Source of the DNA: Anisus vortex
Taxonomy: Eukaryota; Mollusca; Gastropoda; Planorbidae
Direction: 5' to 3'
Assembly: GCA_949126835.1 (NCBI GenBank)
Contig: OX421497.1
Coordinates: 21,225,409-21,289,408, forward strand
Length of the DNA: 64,000 bases
Below, piece after piece: positions 11,401-21,042 of the stretch (the stretch's first letter is position 1; every line of letters begins with the position of its first letter). The notes under the pieces were generated by a model. It saw nothing but the letters and a program-made list of their open reading frames with translations, was not told the DNA's origin and made no database searches. A program made the translations under genes and the position numbers.

Positions 11401-14400
11401 CTATGACTAACAAGAATTCCAAGAAATGTATTATATATGATTTTTCACTTTTAGGATACTGTTACATGAAAAGCAGATCAAAAGTAGAAACTAATAAAAC
11501 TTATCCTTGTTTTGTATAAATTTAGGATATGTGCCACTGACTTGACACTGTAAACCAGAATGGTTGAGAATTTCATGGTTGAGAATTTATAATGTTGACA
11601 TACCAATGTTCAACAAATGTATTATTAATTAAGGATTTCATGTCAAGATTGTAAAACTAATCTATTTTTTTCTGTATGAGTTAAAATAGATTGAATGAAT
11701 TGTATTGACAAGCAAAAGACTGGGTAGACCTGAACACTGTGGAAGTAACAGGAACCTAGAACCTATGAATAAAACCTTTATGGAAAATGGAAAAGAGCAA
11801 TGTACACCACTGAAAAGATTGGAAATGGAATGTTTTACCACAACAGTCAAACCAGCAGTTGTTTTGTACATAAATTGTTACATTGATTTCTCTCTGAAAA
11901 AAATTAATAGTAGCCTATGCTTAACTCTTTTCTACTTCAATAATATTGTATTTGAAATGTCTTTAATGTAATCTAAAGAAAAAAAGTACTTACTGTGTAG
12001 TACTAAGATTGTATGAAGATAATATAACTTGTTTTAATTGATAGTTAATTAAGTAAATTAACCAAATTTGTTTAAGTAAATCCATGATTGTCTGAATGTT
12101 TCAATTTAAACTGCTACGATGTGAACTCTTTTAAAAAAGAAAATAATGACGTCGAAAGGTCAGGGTAAAATGAAAGATTGAAATATTTTTAATGAAATTG
12201 TCTATAAACTATTTTAATTCTGGAACAGACTATGTTTAATGTTCTTAAAATAACATAAATGAATTTAATATTGAGATAATAAGTTGTTAAAGAATGCTCA
12301 TTTAATACAATAACTATTTAATCGCGTAGCAATCTTTTTACCTAGGCTGTGATGAGGTAAAAATTTGCATAGCGATGTCAATATTGTTAGAATCAATAGG
12401 GAATGAGAGAGTGATCGCAAGGAAGAGGGAGAGAAAGAAAAAAGAATACTGACCTAGAAATTTTGGGTCGCGTCACAGACAGTTGTCTAGTGTTGTCTAA
12501 AGCCTAAAGGCTTGAAAAAAAAAATACTGTCTACACGAGCAATAAAATTTTGGTTGTAAAGTGAAATTAGGTCAGGGCTAGTATTTTTTTTTGTGTTGTA
12601 ATTGAGTTAGGCCTAGCATGTGTTCTATCAGAACGTTGGGTTTTTTTCTCCTTATGAAAAAAAAATAAGTCGTATCTGAATAGACATTAAGTGATTTTTT
12701 CTTTTGTTGTATAATTACAAATTGTAAAAGATATTAGTTTATTATTAAATAGACGCGAGAGTTTTTATTAACGTGGAATGATAATGGAATGGAAATTATT
12801 AGATTGTATAATGTTTAACCCTATGTATTTTTTTTGTATCTAAGATTTAGATAAACAATTTAATTGTCCATTGTTTTGAATTAAAAATTGAATGATTGAA
12901 TGACTATAGTTAAGCCATTTGATAAGATGAATTTATATTGCGTATATTATATGTTATTGTTATCAGTTCGATTGAATTATTGGGATAGCCAATTGAACTG
13001 TATTGTTTTCCCCGGAATATTTTCTTTTATAATTATTCCTTAAAATTAACATTTTTTATTGTAAATGTAAAAGAAATAATTATAAAACTTTTAAGGGTGG
13101 TCGTGTTACGATTCTCGGTCATAAATGAATGACGTAGTAAGGCATTGACCTCTTAACAAGTGCGTATCAGAGTCCAAGGCGACCAAGGTTTGACCTTTGT
13201 GCCCTGAGGGCAGTTTAAATAAAATAATTCGTTCAAATCCCGTGGAAATTGGAGGATAATTCTGGATCGTAGTAATTATAGAGAAAGAGGTTAAAATGCG
13301 TATTAAGACCCTGTAGAATCTTCGATGATAGTTTTCTTTGTTAAGTCCCGACCTCCTTAAAGTTAGTTCAGTTCGGAAGTTTGTCGAGTGAAGTCGCTAT
13401 ATTCATTTGTATATTGTATGCCATTGTATTGAAACTTATGTTGCCATCAGTTGATGAAGTTTATTGATCGTTTATATTGAGTCTACAATTTAAATAAAAT
13501 TGTTTATTCAACAACTGGAGTTGTTTGATCTATCATTGTTGAGAAAGGTGTTGAAGATAATTATCACGAATATAACTACATTGCTGCATAGACCTGTCAG
13601 TCAAGGAACCCCTAGCTTGGGCTACAGATTAGCAGAATCTAGAGACTTCTAATAAAGATACAACTATATTCATTGAATCCGATTTAACGAGTCGTAATAA
13701 TAGTCAATCATATAGAGGGCCATAACAATATATTTGTGTTTTTACTAACACTGTTTCCTGCAAGTTGGTTTTCATTGCTCTAGATGAATACAAGATTTTC
13801 AACTTTCTCTAAAATTTGAGGTCTTAGCTTCTTCAGCTTAGTTATGCATTTAGCCACATTGACTGATTTGAATAACTCTTTGTTCTATAAAGATGGTGGA
13901 TAAAGTTCATTTAGCCATGCTGTACACATTAGCGATGTAGCACAAAGGAGCGCCATTTTCATGTTTCATAATTATTTCTTTCATTACCTCCACTGTCAAA
14001 TGCTTCTGCTTCCTAGCAGCACCACTACCGTTCTTCAAAGTCATAATTGATGGGGTTAACAAGGAAAAAATGAAAGAGATCAACTGAAGGCAGTTCCAAT
14101 GTTATTAAATCTTTGACTGCTGTGTAGTAAGACCAAGGCTGCACACTCGTGCAAAACTTAAGGAAATACAAGGCGGCCGGGCATTGTTTTGGTCACATAA
14201 TCCCATAGTAGCTAAAAAACTGGTAAACTCCACATTACTAACCCTAAGGACCAAAACACCCTGTAATGTAAATGGTGATGTAAATTGAATGTGAATGTTT
14301 GTTTTTTCTCTGCAGTGAGAACCATCGGTTGTTGGATCAGATCCACAGCATGAGAGACTTGCAAGCTAAGGAAGAACTAGAGAAAGAGTATGAGGCAGTG

Positions 14401-15705
14401 GTGGCCAAGATGAAATCCAAGAGAGAGCAGATTTCTAAGATCATGAAGCACCAGCAAAAGGTGTGAGAAGAGCACTGCAGATCAATCTTCTTTGACTTTA
14501 GGATAATCTTGTGTGGAAACATGCATATTTAGTTGAGAAATACATTGTGCAGGCCATAGAAATTCCCACTTTCTATTATACCATAAAATCAATTAGCTTA
14601 AATCAGAAAGTCTACCTAGGTTTTAAGATTGGTTCCTTTTCATGGGGAATAATCCTCCTAAGGCCTGACTTTATCTTCCAATATAAACAGCCATTGCTGC
14701 TAGGTCAAATCTGACAAAAATTATTAAAAGCTCAGAATTTTGTTGCCCCAGGTTTTACTATTGACTTATCTTCAAGTTATAGAATGTCATAATTGTTTGT
14801 AAAACAAAAAGACTTTCGTTGTATAAGCAGGATAAACTTATCCATGAATATATTTGTAAGTCACTAACATAGACTTATCCATGAATATATTTGTAAATCA
14901 CTAACATAGACTTATCCATGAATATATTTGTAAGTCACTAACATAGACTTATCCATGAATATATTTGTAAGTCACTAACCTAACATAGACTTATCCATGA
15001 ATATATTTGTAAGTCACTAACGTAACATAGACTTATCCATGAAAATATTTGTAAGTCACTAACATAGACTTATCCATGAATATATTTGTAAGTCACTAAC
15101 CTAACATAGACTTATCCATGAATATATTTGTAAGTCACTAACCTAACATAGACTTATCCATGAAAATATTTGTAAGTCACTAACATAGACTTATCCATGA
15201 AAATATTTGTAAGTCACTAACATAGACTTATCTATGAATATATTTGTAAGTCACTAACATAGACTTATCCATGAATATATTTGTAAGTCACTAACATAGA
15301 CTTATCCATGAAAATATTTTTAAGTCACTAACATAGACTTATCCATGAATATATTTGTCACTAGTATTAAAACGTTCCTCACTTTTAAAGTAATCTTTCT
15401 TCTACTTTATGACTTTGTAATATCTTCTCCAGCTCACAAAAGTCGTCAAGGGAAGTTCAGCTGTTGGCAAGCACACCGACAGGCCGAAGCGGCCACACTC
15501 CCATCCCTGCCGACCAGCCAGTGCAGGGACCAGCCACTTCCACGGCAGTGCCGCAAAGAAGATTGGGGTAGCCCATTCTCACCAGCCCGCTGCCAGCAAG
15601 GCCAAGGCCACAAGCTCCACACTGGTGAATCCAGCACTGTACATGCTCAGGGATATGAAGAAATTACAAACTACACTACGGAGAGATGACTTGAGTTGGG
15701 AGTAG
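5414..15705 (+). CDS. CEP57: CEP57-family centrosomal protein, C-terminal five exons (partial)
   Basis: Five in-frame exons: 5414-5491, 6254-6469, 6802-7019, 14316-14460 and 15433-15705 (stop TAG), together 309 codons of the C-terminal part; the N-terminus is outside or unrecognised. Exon 1 here is coiled coil (KIKELEKRLKEEKMHRK). Exon 2 has a Lys-rich stretch then HFRLNLAEIPFVAGK, and exon 3 continues STGPSHSLGANVQKVL and HNTALCS: this is the conserved CEP57 microtubule-binding signature. Exons 4-5 are again helical and end LYMLRDMKKLQTTLRRDD. Known family role: pericentriolar protein that organises centrosomes and binds microtubules. Whether it is CEP57 or its paralogue CEP57L1 was not resolved. 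All introns are GT-AG and phases agree. The intron between exons 3 and 4 carries a 6.4-kb LTR element in sense orientation. The first exon's acceptor is weak. Confidence 0.85.
5492..6253 (+). other. CEP57 intron, AT-rich
   Basis: It runs from donor gtacag at 5492 to the ttttactag acceptor ending at 6253. The sequence is very AT-rich with short (ta)n runs near 5880. No ORF, RNA gene or transposon boundary was recognised. Confidence 0.6.
7353..7976 (+). repeat. 5' LTR (624 bp)
   Basis: Begins tgttacgattctcggtc and ends gagggccataaca. It matches 13104-13727 without a difference seen by eye. Contains aataaa words at about 7742 and 7900 that may serve polyadenylation. The promoter position was not resolved. 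Confidence 0.95.
7980..7997 (+). other. Primer binding site, tRNA-Pro type
   Basis: The 18 bases tgggggctcgtccgggat start three bases after the LTR end. This string is the classical proline-tRNA primer binding site known from gammaretroviruses such as murine leukaemia virus. It is complementary to the 3' end of tRNA-Pro and would prime minus-strand synthesis. Confidence 0.9.
8149..10905 (+). CDS. Gag-protease polyprotein fused to an integrase relic and a membrane segment
   Basis: 918 aa, ATG at 8149. Residues 1-60 are a small helical N-terminal region; about 85-125 is a strongly charged coiled coil rich in Met/Glu/Lys. About 155-300 is a capsid-like helical domain with a SCAN-like C-terminal half (YRKRFRQYTMS...FLRAEEKLMDQW). 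A CX2CX4HX4C zinc knuckle lies at 351-364, and a retropepsin site DTGAS begins at D518. After a Lys/Glu-rich linker, about 760-795 matches an integrase core around its second Asp (TDRGTN, D769), then the sequence jumps past the catalytic Glu to the post-core VRGPLKLL motif and a KA-type helix. Residues 884-904 are a hydrophobic membrane-spanning stretch followed by 14 residues. RT and RNase H are missing. Integrase cannot be active; gag and protease look intact. Confidence 0.88.
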   Translation: MEFIENPEEEVLKTLSIKKLKEIAEILKIEVTETTPSRTVLTQQIKDVLIASGKLKVESSAEGYQVEGQTSKSMSEQFRFQLEIKRMEMEMEQKRFEMEEKRLDREMEDKKSQRESQERIELAKIGATKKESHNDVEMARWKKLVPTYIDKESEIANFFQTFEISCRDFKFPEDKWGILVRTAFTQGRARDCVLLLKEENLNDYEIIKDTVLKAYNQIPESYRKRFRQYTMSPYQTHLDFLRAEEKLMDQWIKSRNISTLKEMKDIILLEDFINKVRPDIRMYLSERDITDPHKAADLAEQYALCHRTADGKNFNRAQRQAENTQQQHREKEHFVKQNDVNKKPVYKNVQCTFCKRTGHSIEDCWSIRSDKRPNKVVMCASHKPIQNVQESENTNELNSKKDYSKPETLRVDLPESKSQKVEKSTTEDNEDKYPDYKYRMATIGLIVQVHRDEKVDQSIFDSNKSLKSSKDETTPESHGQGKNKIDTETLCSFQPFISEGCVALQKEEPLKSVRILRDTGASLTLLLKDVLPLKVNTLTGQTVLLRGFEWKEEIPLHRIYLTSDLVTGYVTVGVISKLPVEGISVILANDLAKGRVRPELIVKENPDPSPIVETGKEKELCPVGDVINGMTPQKKKEEILSPEKKKKEEILPREKKEEEEVERDTTIFSMIEDCPKGNDQSKKSSQNELIAEQKVDPELLQLHEKAVDEKENPTTDVYEQIDHSINKQQGKPAVAGTDEDWRSITEETSAESWTETTKSYGLPQSIPTDRGTNFASELFNPVLKNLCLEQEMSTESYPESRGAYGPIFGPTVRGPLKLLPEEWQTELDLLGLIKYLDKYINFLSDITVFVRKKLYTAHMQMPLLCDERKAKILYHLKMIKPYLLKTIGISLMLLTLLLLIVKFMPGVQDELNDKFTDS
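10906..13103 (+). other. Long AT-rich non-coding 3' part of the LTR element
   Basis: 2.2 kb between the gag-protease stop and the 3' LTR. The longest open frame is about 88 codons and resembles nothing known. A purine-rich aagggtgg shortly before 13104 may act as polypurine tract. No env-like gene is recognised. Confidence 0.7.
13104..13727 (+). repeat. 3' LTR (624 bp)
   Basis: Second copy of the LTR, followed by the target duplication atat. It appears identical to the 5' copy. Confidence 0.95.
13732..14315 (+). other. Rest of CEP57 intron after the LTR element
   Basis: An AT-rich stretch up to the ttctctgcag acceptor at 14315. The sequence on either side of the LTR element may be one older repeat with stop-ridden coding traces on the minus strand, but it could not be classified. 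Confidence 0.5.
14837..15358. repeat. 37/42-bp minisatellite in CEP57 intron
   Basis: About 14 copies of cttatccatgaatatattt followed by gtaagtcactaacataga. Most units are 37 bp; some carry an extra ctaac or gtaac giving 42 bp. Every unit contains a gtaagt word resembling a 5' splice site, but it lies in mid-intron, so a splicing role is not indicated. It ends about 75 bp before the last CEP57 exon. Confidence 0.93.
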
Positions 15706-17554
15706 TACTTCAAGCAATTTTTTTTAATAATGCTAAATTGTGATCACACATGTAACATAATTTTTAAAAGGTAAAAAAAAACAACTTTAAATAATTATTC
15801 TTATGGTGCTGCACTATTTTTGTCAATTTAAAAAGAACAAATATTTCTTTTATTTATCCTTTATTCAAGTGTATAAATCAAACCTGTTTTAAAAGTTTTT
15901 CTTGTCCTAGTTATTAGTCTAAAATGTTCTATAATACAACACATTTAAAATTTTTGTTACATAGGATTCATACTTTTTGGGATTTAATTTATTTTGTAAG
16001 TCATAAATTAGATTTCATGAGAGATTTCATGATGTGGGTAAATCTGATTGGGTGTCTAATAATCAGTTGAGATAAAACAGTGGAGTCAAATACCTACCAG
16101 CCTTTCAATGGCTCCATTTTGATGTCATGGTAGTTCATTTCTCTTCTACAAACCTCAGTGTTCACAAACCTCAGAGCTTCACAGTTTCAAAAAATGTCCA
16201 AACAACTTTCATTATTCTTGGTAAATATGATTTTTGATTCAGTTTTATAAAGAAACATATTTTTTTGCCAAGTAACCTTAAAGAAAAATCATTGTCCTTG
16301 TAAATATTTACAGCTTTTTTTCTAAAGTTGAGCCTCAACGGTCAGTTAAATAATGTATTGTTTAAATGTGAAATATTTTGATCCATAAGCAGTGTTGAAT
16401 AAGATTCAATAGTCAGACCTTTATTTAGTGGAAGTTGCATCAATACTTTGAAAAAAAAAGACAATTTTTTAAAAATAAACTGATATAGCCTTTGATAATA
16501 AGTGGGAAATTTAATTTAAAAGGTTTCATTGTGTTTGTGTCCGATTGTTGAACATGCAGATATTAACTGTTTTGTTTTTCTATCATTTGTAATAAAACTC
16601 ATTACATAAATGAATCCCTCTAAGTTCTCACAAAATTTCTGTCATTACGAGAGCTTTATATCAGTTTATATCAATCATTATTTGTCAAAACAAATGTAAT
16701 CTCTTTGTTTTTTGACTGATTGATATCCAAGAATTAAAAGAATCCCTTTTATCCTGTGGCCAGGAAAACTGATTCCAACTTCTTCACTTGCCCGAGGGAC
16801 CACCAACTTTTCATCTGAAAGGGACACTTCACTTACTTTGTCTCAACTGACTAATGAATGTTGAATAGACCCTTGTGTTAGCATTCCCAAGTTCTGAACT
16901 AGACCCCCTCCACTATCTACACTTAGACCATGAATGAAATATTTGTTAACACTGAAAATAAAGCTAGAAGATGATAGTTAGATTTAAAGAAATAGTAAAT
17001 CTCTTTTTTTTTAATAAAGTAAATACATGTTTTTATCAATAAAATGTGTTGTAATATATTTAGTTATTCTATTACTATTGAAATGATCCTGTGAATATGG
17101 TTTTTAAACATTTTAAACTCAAAAAGTAAGTTGGTTTCAAATAGTCTATAAACTACTTACCGGTAAATATCTATAAAAATATTTCATGTGCGAATAAAAA
17201 ACATTTTTGTTATGTTTTGTACAAATGTTGAAACTTTTTTGAAATTTTGATTGTAAATTGAAATAAGCAGCCAGCCAAACTTTGTTTATAATTGAATTGT
17301 CTAAAACAACTATATATATTGAACCTACTCAACTGTAAATATATATTTAATTGTTTTTTAAATGTATTTCTTGACATTCCATTTTCAAGTCAAAAAGCCT
17401 TCCGTCCAGCTCATTGCTTTGCCAAAATATAGAAGTGTACATACATTTAGAATTGGTAAACTCTATTAGCTAACTTAAAACTAACAAACTAAATATGACT
17501 GTTTGATGGAGTTTCCATGAAGATTATTGGACCAAAAACTTCTTTGGAATTTAT
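15706..17554 (+). other. CEP57 3' untranslated/flanking sequence
   Basis: AT-rich, no ORF. Candidate polyadenylation words aataaa occur at 16474, 16591 and 16957; which is used cannot be told. Confidence 0.5.
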
Positions 17555-17766
17555 TTACACTTTTTAATAGTTTAAACAAAAATACACTTTTAAATAGTTT
17601 AAACAAAATTACACTTTTTAATAGTTTAAACAAAATTACACTTTTTAATAGTTTAAACAAAATTACACTTTTTAATAGTTTAAACAAAATTACACTTTTT
17701 AATAGTTTAAACAAAATTACACTTTTTAATAGTTTAAAAAATTACACTTTTTAATAGTCTAAAAAA
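17555..17766. repeat. 27-bp AT-rich minisatellite
   Basis: About 7-8 copies of ttacactttttaatag followed by tttaaacaaaa, period 27, decaying at the right end. The open frames on both strands through it follow from the period being a multiple of three. Confidence 0.92.
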
Positions 17767-18528
17767 AAGTAGACTCTATTTAAAAGATCAATTAAACAAA
17801 TTATCTAATCAAAAAGTAATTCTAAGAAAGAAAAAAAAATTCAAGAGGACATTTTATGTATTCACTTTTTTTTAAAAAGAAGTTACATAGTGAAATAACA
17901 TGTACACTTCTTAAATTATTTCCAGTTAACCATTTCATGTTAAAAGTACAATTATCATTTGTTTCATGATTTGAAAAGTTCACTTCACACAAGTATTAAT
18001 AAATATTTGTATGTTTATCATAACAAATTTATTATAAAAATAATTCAAACTTTAAAAATATAACTGCACACACATCTATCACCCAATAGAATAAAAACAC
18101 AGTACAGAAAAAGTTATGAAAATGATTTTATTCAAATAAGTTAAATAAGTGACAGAAAAGCATATTTTCTTCATTAATTATAATTACTTTTGATCAATGT
18201 GTTTAGCATCTTTCTTTCTACTTATATATATATATATATATCTTCTATAGCCCATGTTTTTTTTTAATTTGCTGTATGACCACATGTACCTCATTGGTTC
18301 AGCTCCTGCACAATTATTTTACTGTATTGTGTAATGAGCATTAATAACCATTAAAACGTAATCAAATATACAACTTAGATGTCATGGCTTTTTTTATTGT
18401 TTGTTGAATGTCTTTTATGATAATAAGGGCTTACACACAAATTTGTGAAAAGTCTGATTAAATAAACTTAACAAAAACACCATCACCTAATGAAAACAAA
18501 AGAAAAAACAATAGAACCTTCTCTTAAC
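17767..18528. other. AT-rich intergenic stretch
   Basis: Contains a (ta)n run near 18225-18241. No gene, RNA or transposon boundary was recognised. Confidence 0.6.
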
Positions 18529-18786
18529 TAAATGGAGTGAGATGAGGTAAGTAACATCTTCAGACCATGTTGGTCTATGAGGAAAGTGAATCGGCATTCA
18601 CAAGTCTCTGCCCAGCCTTCTTCATGTTACCACAACTAATGTAAGGTAATTTGAAATCGTTAGACACTTTCCAGACATTAGAAAAAAAAGCCTAGCCTTC
18701 ACTGGGAATTGAACTCATGGAGCCTATGACTAGTATGACTATGATATGTCAATCCGATCACTAGACCACTGTGGCTCATCAGAGAT
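18529..18786 (-). mobile_element. tRNA-derived SINE (family C), minus strand
   Basis: On the minus strand: gagccacagtggtctagtg (A-box region) then about 45 bp later gagttcaattcccagtg (B box), followed by a body containing acattagttgtggtaac and an aaggctgggcagagac stretch that resembles the body of the SINEs at 29.9, 30.5 and 35.1 kb. The pol III head plus shared body support a SINE. Confidence 0.7.
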
Positions 18787-18842
18787 AATAAAACTAAACA
18801 TACTAAATGTGAAGTATTAGATCAGGATTCATTGGTTTAACT

Positions 18843-20222
18843 CAGGGGTCTCCAAACTGTGGGCCGCATGCGGCCTGCTAAGCCTTCTCATGCGGCCCGC
18901 GGAGAACTTTTTAGTTTCAAAAAAAATTATAGAAATGTATCTATATCCTACCGGCGCATGCGTGGACGTTATGTTTTTACCGAATTAAAATAGAGGCGCG
19001 CAATTGTGCTTTATGTTTTCCAACCTATCACTACATTGCGAAATCCTTATTCGCTGCTTACTTTTTCAACTTCTGTCTACATTCAATGAGTTGATATAAC
19101 GCGATTTAGTGGTGAAGTATGGCACTATTCTGGATAGGATATATTCAATGAGTTGAAAAAAACATTTGCTGATTATAACTTGGACTAACCTCAGTTGCGT
19201 GACTGTTAATGCAGGAAAGAACATGAGTGGTATCGGTTTGGTTGGACAAGTGAAGCAGATGTGTAAAGAGAAGAAACATTCCACAGCCAATGTTTCTGCA
19301 CTGTATTATTCACCAGCTAGCTTTGCATGTTAAATATTTGGAAATTAGAAGTGTAGGCTACTGATTCCTGTGGTGAAGATGGTGATTTTAACACAAGGGC
19401 TCAAGTGGGTATGGAAGTTAGCCTTTACTAATGATTTACGTTTTCTGAACCTAAAACTACAAGCTAGGAAAATCTAGCTTCTGATATATAGCCTACGCCC
19501 ATCTAAGGGCCTTTAGATCCCAACTTGTCTTGTTTTCGGAACAAGTACAGGCGAACAACTAGACGCACTTTCAGCAGTGCAAGGTATTCATGGCTGAAAC
19601 AACAGCTGAGTTTCCCACGTCAATTTTTGCATCCGAGATCAAGAGCGGTTTTCTGAATAGGATTCAAAGGCAGAAGAAGTGAGACTGTTTCAAAACCCAT
19701 TTGAAACAGATGTGGCCAGTTGCCCAGATGAACTGCAGTTGAAGGTCATTGAGTTGCTAGCAAATGAGCTCCTTAGGGACAAGTTCAAAGAAGGTAGGGT
19801 GGGTTTTTACCCCTTTTTGCCCAAGCAAGACTTTCTTAATGTCAAAACTCTTGCATCAATATACTTTTTAATTTTTGGAACAACATACCCACGTGAGGAA
19901 CAATTTGATAACAAACTTGTCCGATGATAATCTCAGGTCACTGTTGATGTTAAGGACATCAAACCTAAAGCTATAAATGTCTGCTTTTTCAGCATCCATG
20001 AAACAATTTATCTACATTTCCACTAATATAGATCTAGGTGTTTATGTGTAGTGTATTAATTTGTTATTAAATATTAACTGAATAAAAAAATATAAAATAA
20101 ATAATTAAAAACAACATCCATATTTTGATTTTCTTTTATTCAGACCTTGCACGTGTAGTCGGCCTCAAACTGCTGTTTAATAGTTAATGCGGCCCACGGT
20201 CTGAAAAGTTTGGAGACCCCTG
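18843..20222 (+). mobile_element. Decayed hAT transposon (1380 bp)
   Basis: Terminal inverted repeats caggggtctccaaact ... agtttggagacccctg and an 8-bp target duplication gtttaact / gtgtaact (7 of 8 match) at 18835-18842 and 20223-20230 define a hAT element. Subterminal GGCCGC-rich blocks are also inverted. Coding remains on the plus strand include GKNMSGIGLVGQ near 19214 and the segment at 19679-19927. Many stops make it inactive. Confidence 0.88.
19679..19927 (+). pseudogene. hAT transposase C-terminal fragment (GTF2IRD2/ZBED-like type)
   Basis: An 82-codon open stretch inside the hAT element reads FQNPFETDVASCPDELQLKVIELL and, after a short gap, FLNVKTLASIYFLIFGTTYPREEQF. This pattern (NPF, then ELQLELIEL, then LFGSTY.CEQ.FS) is typical of the C-terminal dimerisation region of hAT transposases related to GTF2IRD2-like proteins. 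There is no start codon context and no upstream catalytic domain in frame, so this is a relic. Confidence 0.75.
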
Positions 20223-20230
20223 GTGTAACT

Positions 20231-21042
20231 AATAAAATAATTCTATACATTCTTGTTGAGTTTTAGATATTAGCTCTATAAAATTTATATTTAGGTTTTT
20301 CAAAACTGTACCATTATTGGTACCATTGTTTTATCAATATTTAAAGCACAAAGGTAGAGAAGCAATTTTTCTGAACTTGTACTGAAAAAGCTGATGAGAC
20401 TTTAGGCAATTTAATGCGCTGTGTTTTAACATCCAACGGTTATCCCACTAACATGAAACATGATTCAATTTTTAAATACAAAAGTTAAGTTAAAAGAAAT
20501 CATTTACAAAATAAAAATAGAAAGTTATTTTAATGGTGAAGTAACCAGCAATTGAGCAGCAATAATTTTTCTAGTATCAAATGACTAAACAGACCATCTC
20601 TACATATATAAAAATGAAGCAAATGTAATTTATCTTTTAGTTAAGCCTGGTTGACATTGTGTTATAGTATTTTTAAATAGTCTTGGAGATGTTTATAGGA
20701 AGCAATGGTTAGATTAATTAATTATTTTTTTAATTTTTGTGTTGGAGAAAATCGATATAAAATATTATCTTGGTCTCTAGGCGTTACCCTTTCTTGATAG
20801 TGTTCATCCCCATGTAATGTTAACATGGGGAGGGGGGAGGGGGGGGGGGGGGGTCTGGTAGCTGATTTAAGACACCCCACTTTCATATTCAACACAGGCG
20901 CTCACACACCAGGGAAACTTAATATCATTCTGATCATCCATTAAAACAAATGAAAGAGATTGTTACACCAAATAGTTCATGAGAAAACCGAGAACCTTCT
21001 ACCGTGGATTTGATCTCTATTGAATTGAGATAAAACATGAAT
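20231..21042. other. Intergenic space between convergent CEP57 and YARS1
   Basis: AT-rich, with a poly-G tract of about 18 bases at 20835-20853. It should contain the YARS1 3' untranslated region (minus strand). No other feature was seen. Confidence 0.6.

Larger units (their letters stand above)
7353..13727 (+). mobile_element. Non-autonomous LTR retrotransposon (gag-protease plus integrase relic)
   Basis: A 6375-bp element with 624-bp direct LTRs at both ends, TG...CA termini and a 4-bp target duplication atat (7349-7352 and 13728-13731). By eye the LTRs are identical, so the insertion is recent. Inside are a proline-type primer binding site, one 918-codon ORF and 2.2 kb without coding signal. 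Reverse transcriptase and RNase H are absent, so movement would need a helper element. It lies in sense orientation in a CEP57 intron and brings its own polyadenylation words (aataaa at 7742 and 7900 within the LTR), which could affect the host transcript. Confidence 0.95.

Noticed and set aside
11662..11971. Short ORFs on both strands in the 3' part of the LTR element
   Set aside because: Low-complexity, AT-rich, no domain; consistent with chance.
17481..17754. Repeat-peptide frames on both strands at 17.5-17.75 kb
   Set aside because: Open only because the 27-bp AT-rich repeat has no stop in those frames.
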